A stretch of 64,000 bases of DNA, from positions 124,001 through 188,000 of the forward strand of contig NZ_KE384311.1 in NCBI RefSeq assembly GCF_000425145.1, given 5' to 3'. The stretch comes from Pedobacter glucosidilyticus DSM 23534. Lineage in GTDB: Bacteria > Bacteroidota > Bacteroidia > Sphingobacteriales > Sphingobacteriaceae. The notes beneath the pieces were generated by a model that made no database searches, was not told the DNA's origin, and saw only the letters and a list, made by a program, of their open reading frames with translations. A program made the position numbers and the translations under genes. Numbering within the stretch: the first letter of the stretch is position 1; each line of letters starts with the position of its first letter. Below, one piece after another: positions 38,897 through 48,260 of the stretch.

Positions 38897-41086
38897 TTAG
38901 TTTCCTAACTCAGACATAAACTTGATTCTCATTAATTGTATTTCTTCGCGGTTATAATCATCAGAACCTAATTCTTCCAAAGCTTTATCAATAGAATCTA
39001 CTTCGGCAGTTTTAAAGTAATCAAATACCTCATCTTGCCTGTCTTCATCAATAACCTCATCAATAAAGTAATTCAAATTAAGTTTGGTGCCAGAGCTTAC
39101 GATAGATTCTACCTCTTTCAGTATTTCTTCGTAAGTAATACCTTTAGAAGCTGCTATATCCTCTAAAGAAATTTGTCTATCAATATTTTGGATAATAGAA
39201 ACCTTTAAAGCAGATTTATTAGCTGTTGTTTTCACAACAAAATCTATTGGGCGGTCTATATCGTTATCTTCAACATATTTCTTGATAAGCTCTATAAATG
39301 GAGTTCCAAATTTAAGCGCCTTCCCATTACCAACACCAGAAATATGTTTCAACTCATCCATATTGATTGGATAATGTGTACACATTTCTTCTAAAGATGG
39401 GTCTTGGAAGATCACAAAAGGAGGAAGATTTTTTTGCTTAGCAATTTTCTTCCTTAAATCTTTTAGCATCTGCAAAAGCTGCGTATCTAAAGCGCTACTA
39501 CCATGCTGTACAGATGAATCATCATCCTTATCAGGGATATCCATTGGTCTATTCATTACAAACCTTAAAGCATAAGGATTGGTAAGATAAGATTGACCAT
39601 TTTTGGTTAACCTCAATAAACCAAAGTTGTCTACATCTTTAGCTAAGAAATTATTTAAAACAGCTTGTCTTAAAACAGATTTCCATAGAAACAAGCCCTC
39701 TGCTTTTCCTGAGCCAAAATGTGGGGATTGATGATGCTTATAAGACTGAATTTGTGCAGTTTCTTGTCCCATTAACACATTGATGATATAATGGTCGTCA
39801 AACTTTTCGCCAAATTCCTGTATCATATTTAAAACCTTACCGAGGTGCTCTTCTGCATTAAAAAACTGCTTTTGAGCCCGGCAGTTATCGCACATGTTAT
39901 TACAACCTGCCTCGTTAAAGTTTTCTCCAAAATAATGTAGAATTTGTTTTCTTCTACAAACGGCAGATTCAGAATAATCTATAACTTCTTTTAGTATTTG
40001 CGTACCTATTTCTCTTTCAGAAACAGGCTTATCTTTCATAAACTTTGCTAACTTCTCTACATCTTTATCAGAATAGAAAGCTATACAATGTCCTTCGCCA
40101 CCATCTCTACCTGCCCTACCCGTTTCCTGGTAGTAGCCCTCCATACTTTTAGGAATATCATGATGAATAACATACCTCACATCTGGTTTGTCTATCCCCA
40201 TCCCAAATGCAATGGTAGCCACAATTACATCAACATCTTCCATCAAGAATTTATCTTGTGTATCGGCTCTTACTTTAGGGTCTAAACCAGCATGGTATGG
40301 CAGAGATTTAACACCGTTAATTTCTAAGGCATTAGCAACTTCCTCAACCTTTTTACGACTTAAACAATAAACAATACCAGATTTCCCTAAATTACTTTTT
40401 ACATACCTGATGATTTCCTTTAAAACATCAGATTTAGGTTTTACTTCATAGTATAAGTTGGGGCGGTTAAAAGACGATTTGAAGATATTTGCCTTAGTCA
40501 TCTGCAAATTCTTCTGAATATCATGCTGTACTTTTGGCGTTGCTGTTGCAGTTAACGCAATAACAGGTATATTTTCTCTGATATTATTAATGACCTGGCG
40601 GATTTTTCTGTACTCAGGTCTAAAATCATGTCCCCATTCTGATATACAATGGGCTTCATCTACAGCTACAAAAGAAACCGTTATAGACTTTAAAAAATCT
40701 ATATTTTCTTGTTTTGTTAAAGATTCTGGTGCAACATATAGCAGTTTGGTTTGCCCAGCAGTTACATCTTCTTTAACTTTTGTGATTTCTGTTTTGGTTA
40801 ATGATGAATTTAAAAAGTGGGCAATACTATCATAACCTCCAAAAGCCCTTAATTGGTCTACCTGATTTTTCATCAAGGCAATCAATGGAGAGATTACAAT
40901 TGCTGTACCTTCGCTCATGAGCGCTGGTAATTGGTAACAGATAGATTTACCGCCTCCAGTAGGCATAATAACAAAGGTATCCTTCTTTTCTAAGATACTG
41001 GTTATGATAGCTTCCTGGTCTCCTTTGAAATTATCAAAGCCAAAAAACGTTTGTAAATTATCAATTAATGATTTTTTAATCTGCAT
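38897..41086 (-). CDS. recQ: ATP-dependent DNA helicase RecQ
   Basis: A 3'-5' DNA helicase of recombination and repair, 729 residues. Motif I is MPTGGGKSICYQL with Lys47, motif II VDEAHCISEWGHDFR, and motif VI QETGRAGRDG. The zinc-binding four-Cys domain is at CRRKQILHYFGE...CNNMCDNC (about 375-400), then a winged helix and an HRDC domain (about 535-610). About 110 extra C-terminal residues follow, including a winged-helix-like ISLEDIAASKGITYEEILKE segment found in Bacteroidota RecQ. Confidence 0.95.
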   Translation of the reverse strand: MQIKKSLIDNLQTFFGFDNFKGDQEAIITSILEKKDTFVIMPTGGGKSICYQLPALMSEGTAIVISPLIALMKNQVDQLRAFGGYDSIAHFLNSSLTKTEITKVKEDVTAGQTKLLYVAPESLTKQENIDFLKSITVSFVAVDEAHCISEWGHDFRPEYRKIRQVINNIRENIPVIALTATATPKVQHDIQKNLQMTKANIFKSSFNRPNLYYEVKPKSDVLKEIIRYVKSNLGKSGIVYCLSRKKVEEVANALEINGVKSLPYHAGLDPKVRADTQDKFLMEDVDVIVATIAFGMGIDKPDVRYVIHHDIPKSMEGYYQETGRAGRDGGEGHCIAFYSDKDVEKLAKFMKDKPVSEREIGTQILKEVIDYSESAVCRRKQILHYFGENFNEAGCNNMCDNCRAQKQFFNAEEHLGKVLNMIQEFGEKFDDHYIINVLMGQETAQIQSYKHHQSPHFGSGKAEGLFLWKSVLRQAVLNNFLAKDVDNFGLLRLTKNGQSYLTNPYALRFVMNRPMDIPDKDDDSSVQHGSSALDTQLLQMLKDLRKKIAKQKNLPPFVIFQDPSLEEMCTHYPINMDELKHISGVGNGKALKFGTPFIELIKKYVEDNDIDRPIDFVVKTTANKSALKVSIIQNIDRQISLEDIAASKGITYEEILKEVESIVSSGTKLNLNYFIDEVIDEDRQDEVFDYFKTAEVDSIDKALEELGSDDYNREEIQLMRIKFMSELGN

Positions 41087-41134
41087 TTTTTAAGGAAAAA
41101 TTAACCTATGCTAATTTTAAACATCAAAATAACA

Positions 41135-41142
41135 TATTTTTG
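41135..41142 (+). promoter_or_regulatory. -7 box (TATTTTTG) upstream of kdsD
   Basis: A TAnnTTTG match 37 bases before the TTG start of kdsD, in the recQ/kdsD divergent region. A -33 TTG is not clear. Confidence 0.4.
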
Positions 41143-41178
41143 TGATTATATAGTATTAAAATTTAAACTTTTTTCATT

Positions 41179-42144
41179 TTGAAATCACCTCAAGAAATTC
41201 TTGATATAGCTAAAAGAACCTTAGTAACTGAATCACAGGCAATTCTAAACCTATCATCTAAATTAAATCATGATTTTTATCATCTTGTTGAGGAGATATT
41301 AAACCTTAAAGGCCGAGTTATTATTACTGGAGTAGGAAAAAGTGCTATCATTGCCCAAAAGATAGTAGCCACCTTTAATTCTACCGGAACCCCAGCGATA
41401 TTTATGCATGCAGCAGATGCTATCCATGGTGATTTAGGCATTATACAAAAGGATGATTTGGTTATTTGCTTATCAAAAAGTGGTCATACAGCAGAAATAA
41501 AAGTTTTAATTCCGCTATTGAAGCAAGCTGACACCAAATTGGCCTGCATTGTAGGCGATATCAACTCTTATTTAGCACAACAATCTGATTATATCTTAGA
41601 TGTTACGATAGAAACAGAGGCTTGTCCGCATAATTTAGCCCCTACTACAAGTACTACTGCTCAATTAGCCATGGGCGATGCTTTGGCTGTAGCCTTATTA
41701 GAGTGCAGAGCTTTTACCAGTGCAGATTTTGCAAAATACCATCCTGGAGGGTCTTTAGGAAAACGATTATACCTTAAAGTACAAGATTTATCCAGTTTAA
41801 ATGAAAAACCAGAAGTTCACCCTGACGCTAGTATTAGAGATGTTATTTTAGAAATCACGAAAAAAAGACTAGGCGTAGTAGCTGTAACATTAGAAAATGA
41901 CTTAAAAGGTGTAATTACTGATGGAGATTTGCGAAGAATGATGGAAAAATTCACTTACTTTGAAGAGTTATCTGCCAAAGACATCATGAATGCTCAACCC
42001 AAAACAATAGCAAATGATGAATTAGCAGTAAACGCATTAAAATTAATGAAGCAGTATAATATTACCCAACTTATAGTAACCCAAAACGGCAATTATAACG
42101 GAGTAATACATTTGCATGACTTACTTAAAGAAGGAATAATATAA
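41179..42144 (+). CDS. kdsD: Arabinose-5-phosphate isomerase KdsD (KpsF/GutQ family)
   Basis: Interconverts ribulose-5-phosphate and arabinose-5-phosphate, the first KDO-pathway step. The SIS domain (about 30-190) has RVIITGVGKSAIIAQKI, FMHAADAIHGDLG and CLSKSGHTAEI; two CBS domains follow (about 205-320). The start is TTG 41179, as no ATG lies nearby. manC begins one base after its stop, so the two form an operon for envelope sugar supply. Confidence 0.93.
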   Translation: MKSPQEILDIAKRTLVTESQAILNLSSKLNHDFYHLVEEILNLKGRVIITGVGKSAIIAQKIVATFNSTGTPAIFMHAADAIHGDLGIIQKDDLVICLSKSGHTAEIKVLIPLLKQADTKLACIVGDINSYLAQQSDYILDVTIETEACPHNLAPTTSTTAQLAMGDALAVALLECRAFTSADFAKYHPGGSLGKRLYLKVQDLSSLNEKPEVHPDASIRDVILEITKKRLGVVAVTLENDLKGVITDGDLRRMMEKFTYFEELSAKDIMNAQPKTIANDELAVNALKLMKQYNITQLIVTQNGNYNGVIHLHDLLKEGII

Positions 42145-42145
42145 A

Positions 42146-43228
42146 ATGAGCAAGAATTTTGCACTGATAATGGCTGGCGGTATCGGAAGTCGCTTTTGGC
42201 CAGTAAGCAGAACTACTTTTCCTAAGCAGTTTTTAGATATTTTGGGAACTGGTAAAAGCCTGATTCAAAACACCTACGATAGATTTTTAAAGATATTACC
42301 AAAAGAAAATATTTTTATTTTAACCAATGAGAGTTATTTTGATTTGGTTAAGGAACACCTTCCTGAATTAGAAGATCATCAAATTATTTGCGAGCCTATT
42401 ATGCGTAATACTGCACCTTGTATTGCTTATGGTACCGCAAAAATTAAATTGATTGATGCTGATGCCAATATTGTTGTTGCGCCATCAGATCATTTAATTT
42501 TGGATACAGAAAATTTTGTTGAGATTATTAATAAAGCGCTAGATATTGCTAGCAAACACGACTGTCTAATTACCCTAGGTATTAAACCATCTAGACCTGA
42601 TACGGGCTATGGCTATATCCAATATGCAGATCAAACTTTAGAAGAAAACTTACACAAGGTTAAAACCTTTACAGAAAAACCTAGTCTTGAAATTGCTGAA
42701 ACTTTCTTAGCTAGTGGCGATTTCCTTTGGAATGCCGGCATATTCGTATGGTCTGCAAAAGCTATTTCTAAATCTTTTGACCAGTTTTTACCAGATATTG
42801 CTGAAATCTTTAATGAAGGCAAAAATCATTACAATACCCCTAGAGAAAAGGAATATATACAAGCTGGTTTCCAAAGATGTGTGAATATTTCTATTGATTA
42901 CGGTGTGATGGAAAAAGCAGAGAATGTATATGTGATGCCAGCAGATTTTGGCTGGTCTGATTTAGGTACATGGGCTTCTGTTTACGACCTTTCAGAAAAA
43001 GATTATGTAGGTAATGCTGTCATCAATGCAGAAAAAGTAATGATGTACGATTCTTCTAACTGCATGGTGAATGTACCCTCTGATAAACTGGTTATTTTAG
43101 AAGGTTTACATGATTATATCGTGGTAGAATCTAATAACACCTTATTAATTTGCCCAAGAAGTAATGAGCAGCATGTGAAGCAGGTAGTTGCAGATGTTAA
43201 GCAGAAGTTTGGGAATAAGTTTATATAG
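42146..43228 (+). CDS. manC: Mannose-1-phosphate guanylyltransferase
   Basis: Makes GDP-mannose from mannose-1-phosphate and GTP. The 360-residue protein has the nucleotidyltransferase signature FALIMAGGIGSRFWPVSR then FPKQFL, the VAPSDH motif, FTEKPSLEIAE and a C-terminal region without the fused isomerase domain of long AlgA-type enzymes. It directly follows kdsD and precedes a DUF2007 gene without a gap. Confidence 0.93.
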   Translation: MSKNFALIMAGGIGSRFWPVSRTTFPKQFLDILGTGKSLIQNTYDRFLKILPKENIFILTNESYFDLVKEHLPELEDHQIICEPIMRNTAPCIAYGTAKIKLIDADANIVVAPSDHLILDTENFVEIINKALDIASKHDCLITLGIKPSRPDTGYGYIQYADQTLEENLHKVKTFTEKPSLEIAETFLASGDFLWNAGIFVWSAKAISKSFDQFLPDIAEIFNEGKNHYNTPREKEYIQAGFQRCVNISIDYGVMEKAENVYVMPADFGWSDLGTWASVYDLSEKDYVGNAVINAEKVMMYDSSNCMVNVPSDKLVILEGLHDYIVVESNNTLLICPRSNEQHVKQVVADVKQKFGNKFI

Positions 43229-43639
43229 ATGGCTTTAATCACACTCAAAGAATTTGATAACCCTATTGATGCTCATTTATTAAAATCCAGATTAATTAAT
43301 GAAGATATAGATTGCTATATTTTTGATGAAAACATCGTTGCTCTAAATCCACTATATAATACAGCTATAGGTGGTATAAAATTAAGGATAGACGAAAGAG
43401 ATTTAGATAAAGCCTTAATAATTCTTAAGGAGATTGATGACACTCCAAACACGAATGAAGACAATGAAGTTGTTATTTGCCCGAATTGTGGTTCGTCTGA
43501 TTTAATTTCTGGTTATAAATCTATGAAAGATACAAAAGGTATTATAGCAGCTTTCGTATCTTTTATATTTATGGTATTACCTATCTATTATAAAACTGTT
43601 TACAAGTGTAAGGATTGTGATACTGAGTTTAAAGGTTAA
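43229..43639 (+). CDS. DUF2007 protein with a zinc ribbon and a membrane segment
   Basis: A 136-residue protein. Residues 1-72 are a DUF2007 (putative signal-transducing, PII-like fold) domain: ITLKEFDNPIDAHLLKSRL, then GGIKLRIDERDLDKA. The C-terminal half has two Cys pairs, CPNCGSSDL and CKDCDTEF. They are separated by about 40 residues that include a hydrophobic segment (IIAAFVSFIFMVLPIYY). So either a zinc ribbon is split by a membrane helix, or the segment is a buried strand. It begins at the base after the manC stop. Role unknown. Confidence 0.8.
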   Translation: MALITLKEFDNPIDAHLLKSRLINEDIDCYIFDENIVALNPLYNTAIGGIKLRIDERDLDKALIILKEIDDTPNTNEDNEVVICPNCGSSDLISGYKSMKDTKGIIAAFVSFIFMVLPIYYKTVYKCKDCDTEFKG

Positions 43640-43760
43640 GTCCTCATTTAACAACAACTATTACTTTATTGTTTAAGTGCGGTTGATATTATTTTTGATT
43701 TTGCCAATCAAAATCTGAAAATGCTTTCCAAGCTCTAAATAAAAATCCATATGTTTTAAT

Positions 43761-45107
43761 TTACATAGATGCATCAATTTCACCGAAGATGTTTTCTGCA
43801 ATCTCTTTATTTAAATAACTTTTTGATTCATTTCCATTAACCCATGCTTGAGATATAATCACCCCACATCTTTTATTATCAATTAAACTTTCCTTAAAAA
43901 AAGTTTTTGGATTAAATATTCCTAATTTCTTATCTCTTACTTTTGCCTCTCCAGGATATAATAAATAACACCTTACTGCATCAAAATAATAATGGTATGC
44001 AAACATTTGTCTTAAATCATCCATAGATATGTTCTTTACATCATCATAAAGATTTTTCCATTTGGTGTCTATAACAATGTATTCGTATTCAGGTTTATCG
44101 TACTTGTCTCTACCTATCTCTTTTTGCAAAACAATATCAGGTTTTAAGCTTTTATTGGTATTTCCATGATTCCAAAAAATGGTAGAACGCTGATTATGAA
44201 TAATAAACCTCCCTTTATTCTCCCTTTGCAAAATTCTATAGATATATTCTTCCCAAAGCTTATTCATATCAAATAAAATAGCAATCGAATGGCTAGCTCC
44301 TGAACTTACATCTGGACGATAATTCAATAACAATAGTTTAGCAATTTGTATAGCAGACTTGTAAGGTTCAGATTTTCTGTCGTAAACTAAATTATCAAAC
44401 AAAGAAGCATCAACTTTAATATCTCTTACTTCTGGAAAATTTAATTGCAATTGATAGCAAAGCGAAACCAAATATTGGTTATTGCAGATTAGAGGCAATA
44501 TTTTAATGGCTTTAAATAGTATTTGATGCCATTTATGGTCTTTATCATATGTTGTGCGAGAAACATAAAAACGTTCTTTATGCACAACGTTCTTTATAAT
44601 GTGTTTTTGGATAAGTAATTTTCCTTTTAATGCTGTTATGTTAGCTTCTTCTTTCCTATACTTTTTAATTAAGCCAGCATTAATCAAATAATTTACCTCT
44701 TTAATAAAACGCTCTATATATAAGTCTAAAATTGAATTACTTTTTAGCTTTAATGCTGCATCAGAGATAGTTGGTGTATCTAAAGAATGGCAAACCCTAA
44801 GCATACCTATTAATATGCTTTGCCATTTATTTTTTTCTTCCTCGTCGTCCCAATTCTGATTATTATCTGCTTTAGGTAGTATTTCAATTGTTAAATCTAA
44901 TACTTTAATTACCCCTACATATTCGCAGAATTTTATTCCGCCTCTGCTAGGAGTAAAAAAAAGTCTTTTGTTTTCATCATACATTTTCCATAAAGCATTA
45001 ATGTATTTTTCATCTAAAGGCTTTAGTTCTTTAACTTTACCTATATAAAACCATAAATTTTGATTTTTTATTATGGTTTGATGTTCAAAGACTTTTAATA
45101 TAGGCAT
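43761..45107 (-). CDS. mcrC: McrC-type restriction nuclease subunit
   Basis: The nuclease partner of McrB in modification-dependent (type IV) restriction. The 448-residue protein has the McrC N-terminal region (FCEYVGVIKVLDLTIEILPK near 60-79). A PD-(D/E)xK centre is seen as D324 in LKPDIVL with D347-T-K349 in YIVIDTKWKNL. It starts one base after mcrB ends, the normal McrBC order. All nuclease residues are present, so the system may be active. This gene marks the left edge of the defence island; a 120-bp AT-rich gap separates it from the convergent DUF2007 gene. Confidence 0.92.
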   Translation of the reverse strand: MPILKVFEHQTIIKNQNLWFYIGKVKELKPLDEKYINALWKMYDENKRLFFTPSRGGIKFCEYVGVIKVLDLTIEILPKADNNQNWDDEEEKNKWQSILIGMLRVCHSLDTPTISDAALKLKSNSILDLYIERFIKEVNYLINAGLIKKYRKEEANITALKGKLLIQKHIIKNVVHKERFYVSRTTYDKDHKWHQILFKAIKILPLICNNQYLVSLCYQLQLNFPEVRDIKVDASLFDNLVYDRKSEPYKSAIQIAKLLLLNYRPDVSSGASHSIAILFDMNKLWEEYIYRILQRENKGRFIIHNQRSTIFWNHGNTNKSLKPDIVLQKEIGRDKYDKPEYEYIVIDTKWKNLYDDVKNISMDDLRQMFAYHYYFDAVRCYLLYPGEAKVRDKKLGIFNPKTFFKESLIDNKRCGVIISQAWVNGNESKSYLNKEIAENIFGEIDASM

Positions 45108-45108
45108 A

Positions 45109-47862
45109 TTAAATATTTTTTACCGCATTCAGGAAATTAGAATAATCTATATCATTTTCAAATTTTTCAATCTTATATACTTTCTTTTCAAAAAGCATCT
45201 CTTTATCTTCATATTCAAAAGAAGCGAAGAAATTTTCATAAGAATCTTTTTTAGAAATTCCTTTAACAAATGCACTACCTAAAACCAATCCTATTTTACC
45301 ATAATCGCCAAAAAAATATTCTTGTAAAAGAGGGATAATCTTGTCATAAAATACGTGATAAAGCTTCTCTTCATCATTAACATTAATAAAAAAGGAATGA
45401 CCAATAGTGTGGTCTCTACTTAACAACTTTTCTAAACGCTTATTAATTTTCTTTAAAACATCACCTAAATGTATACCATCAACTATTCCAATAAGGTTAT
45501 GTTCATGATTGGGCAACATTTCTTCAAAACAAAAACGACGTCTTAAAGCAGTATCTAAAGCCTCTACACTTCTATCAGCCGTATTCATGGTACCTATAAT
45601 ATAGACGTTATTGGGTACAGAAAACTTTTCATGAGAATATGGCAAAATAATTTCTAAAGCTTCCTCCTCCTCTGCTCTTTTATCATTTTCGATTAAAGTG
45701 ATTAATTCGCCAAATATTTGTGAGACATTACCTCTATTAATTTCATCAATAATTAAAACATGAGGCTTGGCTTTTTCTATTGGTTCTTTTAATATTCTAT
45801 TACCATTTGCCTTTTCTAACCAATTGTTTATGAAATTTAAAGTAGCCCAATAAGCGGTTGAATTCATTCCGCCTATGATGGCTCTAAATTCTTTATCAAT
45901 ATTTTTAATTTTGGTTAAATCTGGTATCGCATTTTGTAAGATTTTTAAGCGTTTAAAAGAAACCGTATATTCTTTACCAGTGCTCCCCTTAGGGGTTAAA
46001 CGCAAATTACCACTATTGGTTATATCTGTTATTTTGAGACCTTTATTAGGAGTTAAAACATTCAATACGTAATCTACTTCCATCTCTTGGTAGTTTTGCA
46101 CTTGTGCAATTAATTCATTCCAAGCATCCTCAAAATAATATTTCTTACCATCCGTGTATTCTATTGGTAATATTCTGGCTTTATTACATAATTTTTTAAA
46201 AATGCCATCCTTTTTTTCGTAAACTACCGAACGAACCCCATCTTTATCTTCCTCAATATCTGGTTTTATTCCTTCAACAAAATCTTCATACCCCATACTT
46301 TGATGAAATGTTATAAAAACAATTTGTCCAGAATTTACATAAATATCAAAACGACTTTTTATTTCAGAACGCTCCTCTTTTGCTAAATCCCTTTCCTCTT
46401 TCCCCTCTATGATGGATAATGCTTTATTTATAGTATGATAAGTTTTTCCCGTACCTGGAGGGCCGTATAAAATTTGATTTAAGGGTTGACTTTTAAAATT
46501 GGATTTACCATTTTTTTCCATGTTTAGCCTCATTACAATTTCTCTAATTTTATTTCCTATACTTCCATCCATATAATTTAGCCCATCAATAATTTTTGAA
46601 ACTGTAGACTGACTAAAAAAATCAATTACCACTCCATATTTAATACTTTTACTTTTAAAAAACCATTTGAACCACTTTAACTCACTTGGTAGAGTTTCAC
46701 CTATTTCATTATAAAATATTTCACAATTTGACTCATCTTCAAAATGTAGGAATAATTCTAAGGTGCCTTCATTTAAATTATAAACTAATTCATAATGGGC
46801 TATTGTATCTGTTATTAAATTCTCTTTATCAGAAATCCAAATCCAAGCTCTCTTCCTATCTTTTCCTTGTGTGCTCATTAATAGCTGAAAAGTAGAGCCC
46901 TCATTTTCCACTTTTAATTCGTCGTTAAGCTCTTCTAATAAACTGCTAAAAGTTCTAGTGTATTTATCAAGCATCCTATATAGTATATCTTGTACTAGAA
47001 TAAGATGATTTGGATCTTCGTAGGAATTTTTAGTTAATCCCAGTTTTACTAAGTTTAAAAGTTCTGTATCAGGTTTAATATAACCATTTACAAAATCATC
47101 AATTATAGAAAGATAATGTATATACTTCTCCCCTTTATTAGCCGGTTTTATTTTGAGCCTTTTACAAAGTTCTTGATAAAAAGAGTCCTTAAAAAAAGCA
47201 TATTTTTCTGGCTTATGTAGCGTTAATAGAGTAGCTATGGTTCTTTCATCATGGTGCGATGAAAGTTTAGGATCCGGTACAATACTCCTATATAAAGTTA
47301 AAACTTCACTAGAAAATCTTGCCATTCTATCTGCTAAATCAATTTTTTCATCAAAAAGTATTTTAAAACACTCGCGATACTCTTCTGTTTTAGCTATTGC
47401 CAAATGTCTAATACAACCTATTCCAACACCATATACTAAATTGGAAAAATCTATTCCTCTAATTTCTTCATTAAAGTCGGGAACGTTAAGGTTTGGTCTA
47501 CCTTTAAATTTTTGCACCAACTCCCATTTGTATACCTCTTCTTTTAATCCAGTTTTGTTTAAAAGTTCTTTATATTGTTTTATAAGACCAGCAAATACAT
47601 CATGATTTTTTTTATTTATTGTAAATCCAATTTCTATTAAAGGTAAATTGGTGTTATCGCCACCATTTAAAGTCATAGTTTCCCATTTTGGTATTTGGAA
47701 TAATTTAGCAGCCACTCTTATAACTTCTTTTGGAGGAAACTCTTTTCCCTTATAAACCAAATTATATTGCGTTGAAGGACTTAGAATAGGCTTATTCTCT
47801 ATTATATATTCTAAAGCAGCTTCAATCTGTTCTTTTGTAAATTGCTTTGCTAAATCAGGCAT
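45109..47862 (-). CDS. mcrB: McrB-type AAA+ GTPase with a long N-terminal region
   Basis: The GTP-dependent motor of McrBC restriction. The AAA+ domain (about 455-880) has Walker A GPPGTGKT at 467-474, Walker B VLIIDEINRGNVSQIFGEL and the McrB signature IGTMNTADRSVEALDTALRRRF. The protein is 917 residues, about twice the E. coli McrB length. The first 80 residues (LSPSTQYNLVYKGKEFPPKEV) resemble the N-terminal head domain of ScoMcrA-like proteins. The region about 85-450 is not one that I recognise and probably sets DNA target recognition. Base composition is like the surroundings. Confidence 0.92.
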   Translation of the reverse strand: MPDLAKQFTKEQIEAALEYIIENKPILSPSTQYNLVYKGKEFPPKEVIRVAAKLFQIPKWETMTLNGGDNTNLPLIEIGFTINKKNHDVFAGLIKQYKELLNKTGLKEEVYKWELVQKFKGRPNLNVPDFNEEIRGIDFSNLVYGVGIGCIRHLAIAKTEEYRECFKILFDEKIDLADRMARFSSEVLTLYRSIVPDPKLSSHHDERTIATLLTLHKPEKYAFFKDSFYQELCKRLKIKPANKGEKYIHYLSIIDDFVNGYIKPDTELLNLVKLGLTKNSYEDPNHLILVQDILYRMLDKYTRTFSSLLEELNDELKVENEGSTFQLLMSTQGKDRKRAWIWISDKENLITDTIAHYELVYNLNEGTLELFLHFEDESNCEIFYNEIGETLPSELKWFKWFFKSKSIKYGVVIDFFSQSTVSKIIDGLNYMDGSIGNKIREIVMRLNMEKNGKSNFKSQPLNQILYGPPGTGKTYHTINKALSIIEGKEERDLAKEERSEIKSRFDIYVNSGQIVFITFHQSMGYEDFVEGIKPDIEEDKDGVRSVVYEKKDGIFKKLCNKARILPIEYTDGKKYYFEDAWNELIAQVQNYQEMEVDYVLNVLTPNKGLKITDITNSGNLRLTPKGSTGKEYTVSFKRLKILQNAIPDLTKIKNIDKEFRAIIGGMNSTAYWATLNFINNWLEKANGNRILKEPIEKAKPHVLIIDEINRGNVSQIFGELITLIENDKRAEEEEALEIILPYSHEKFSVPNNVYIIGTMNTADRSVEALDTALRRRFCFEEMLPNHEHNLIGIVDGIHLGDVLKKINKRLEKLLSRDHTIGHSFFINVNDEEKLYHVFYDKIIPLLQEYFFGDYGKIGLVLGSAFVKGISKKDSYENFFASFEYEDKEMLFEKKVYKIEKFENDIDYSNFLNAVKNI

Positions 47863-48260
47863 AGATTTTCTTAAAGTATTATGTGGTTTTTTAATGATAT
47901 TTAAATGCTCTTAACCTTTACGCTTAAGAATGAAGGCAATTCTTTGATAGCTCATAAATCTGTTTTAATTCTGTTAAGAGAGATGTTTTCATGTTTTATA
48001 TTATTGATATTAAAGACTAGATATTTTACTTTAATTAAGAACATATATTTCCGTCTGAAGTTCGAGCCCAGATGAGTGCATACCAATATTAATTAGAAGA
48101 TTTGCTAATGCCTACCCATGATATTCTACCCTTATTTATTTTATTAACAATTCCATCTATAAGTTGCTCCATTCGGTTTATCGTATTGCATTATGAATAA
48201 ATTTCATGTTCATTAACAGTTAATGAACATACATTTATAATTTCTTATTCCGATTCTACC
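47863..48260. other. Intergenic region between mcrB and hsdM
   Basis: About 400 AT-rich bases without a convincing gene. It must hold the mcrB promoter and the end of the hsd transcript. On the minus strand a 25-codon frame (MEQLIDGIVNKINKGRISWV...) near 48100-48175 and a following short frame look weakly protein-like and may be gene debris. A strong palindrome at 48206-48230 is listed separately. Confidence 0.5.
48206..48230. repeat. 25-bp palindrome downstream of hsdM
   Basis: Perfect 12-bp arms (atgttcattaac at 48206-48217 and gttaatgaacat at 48219-48230) around one central base. It lies 30 bp after the hsdM stop, with no T-run on either side, so it looks more like a protein-binding operator or processing hairpin than a standard terminator. 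Confidence 0.75.

Noticed and set aside
48055-48080. A gttcgagccc-type string resembling a tRNA T-arm, which could mark an integration site
   Set aside because: The flanking bases do not form a five-pair T-stem, no acceptor stem is present, and no matching tRNA lies in the window.
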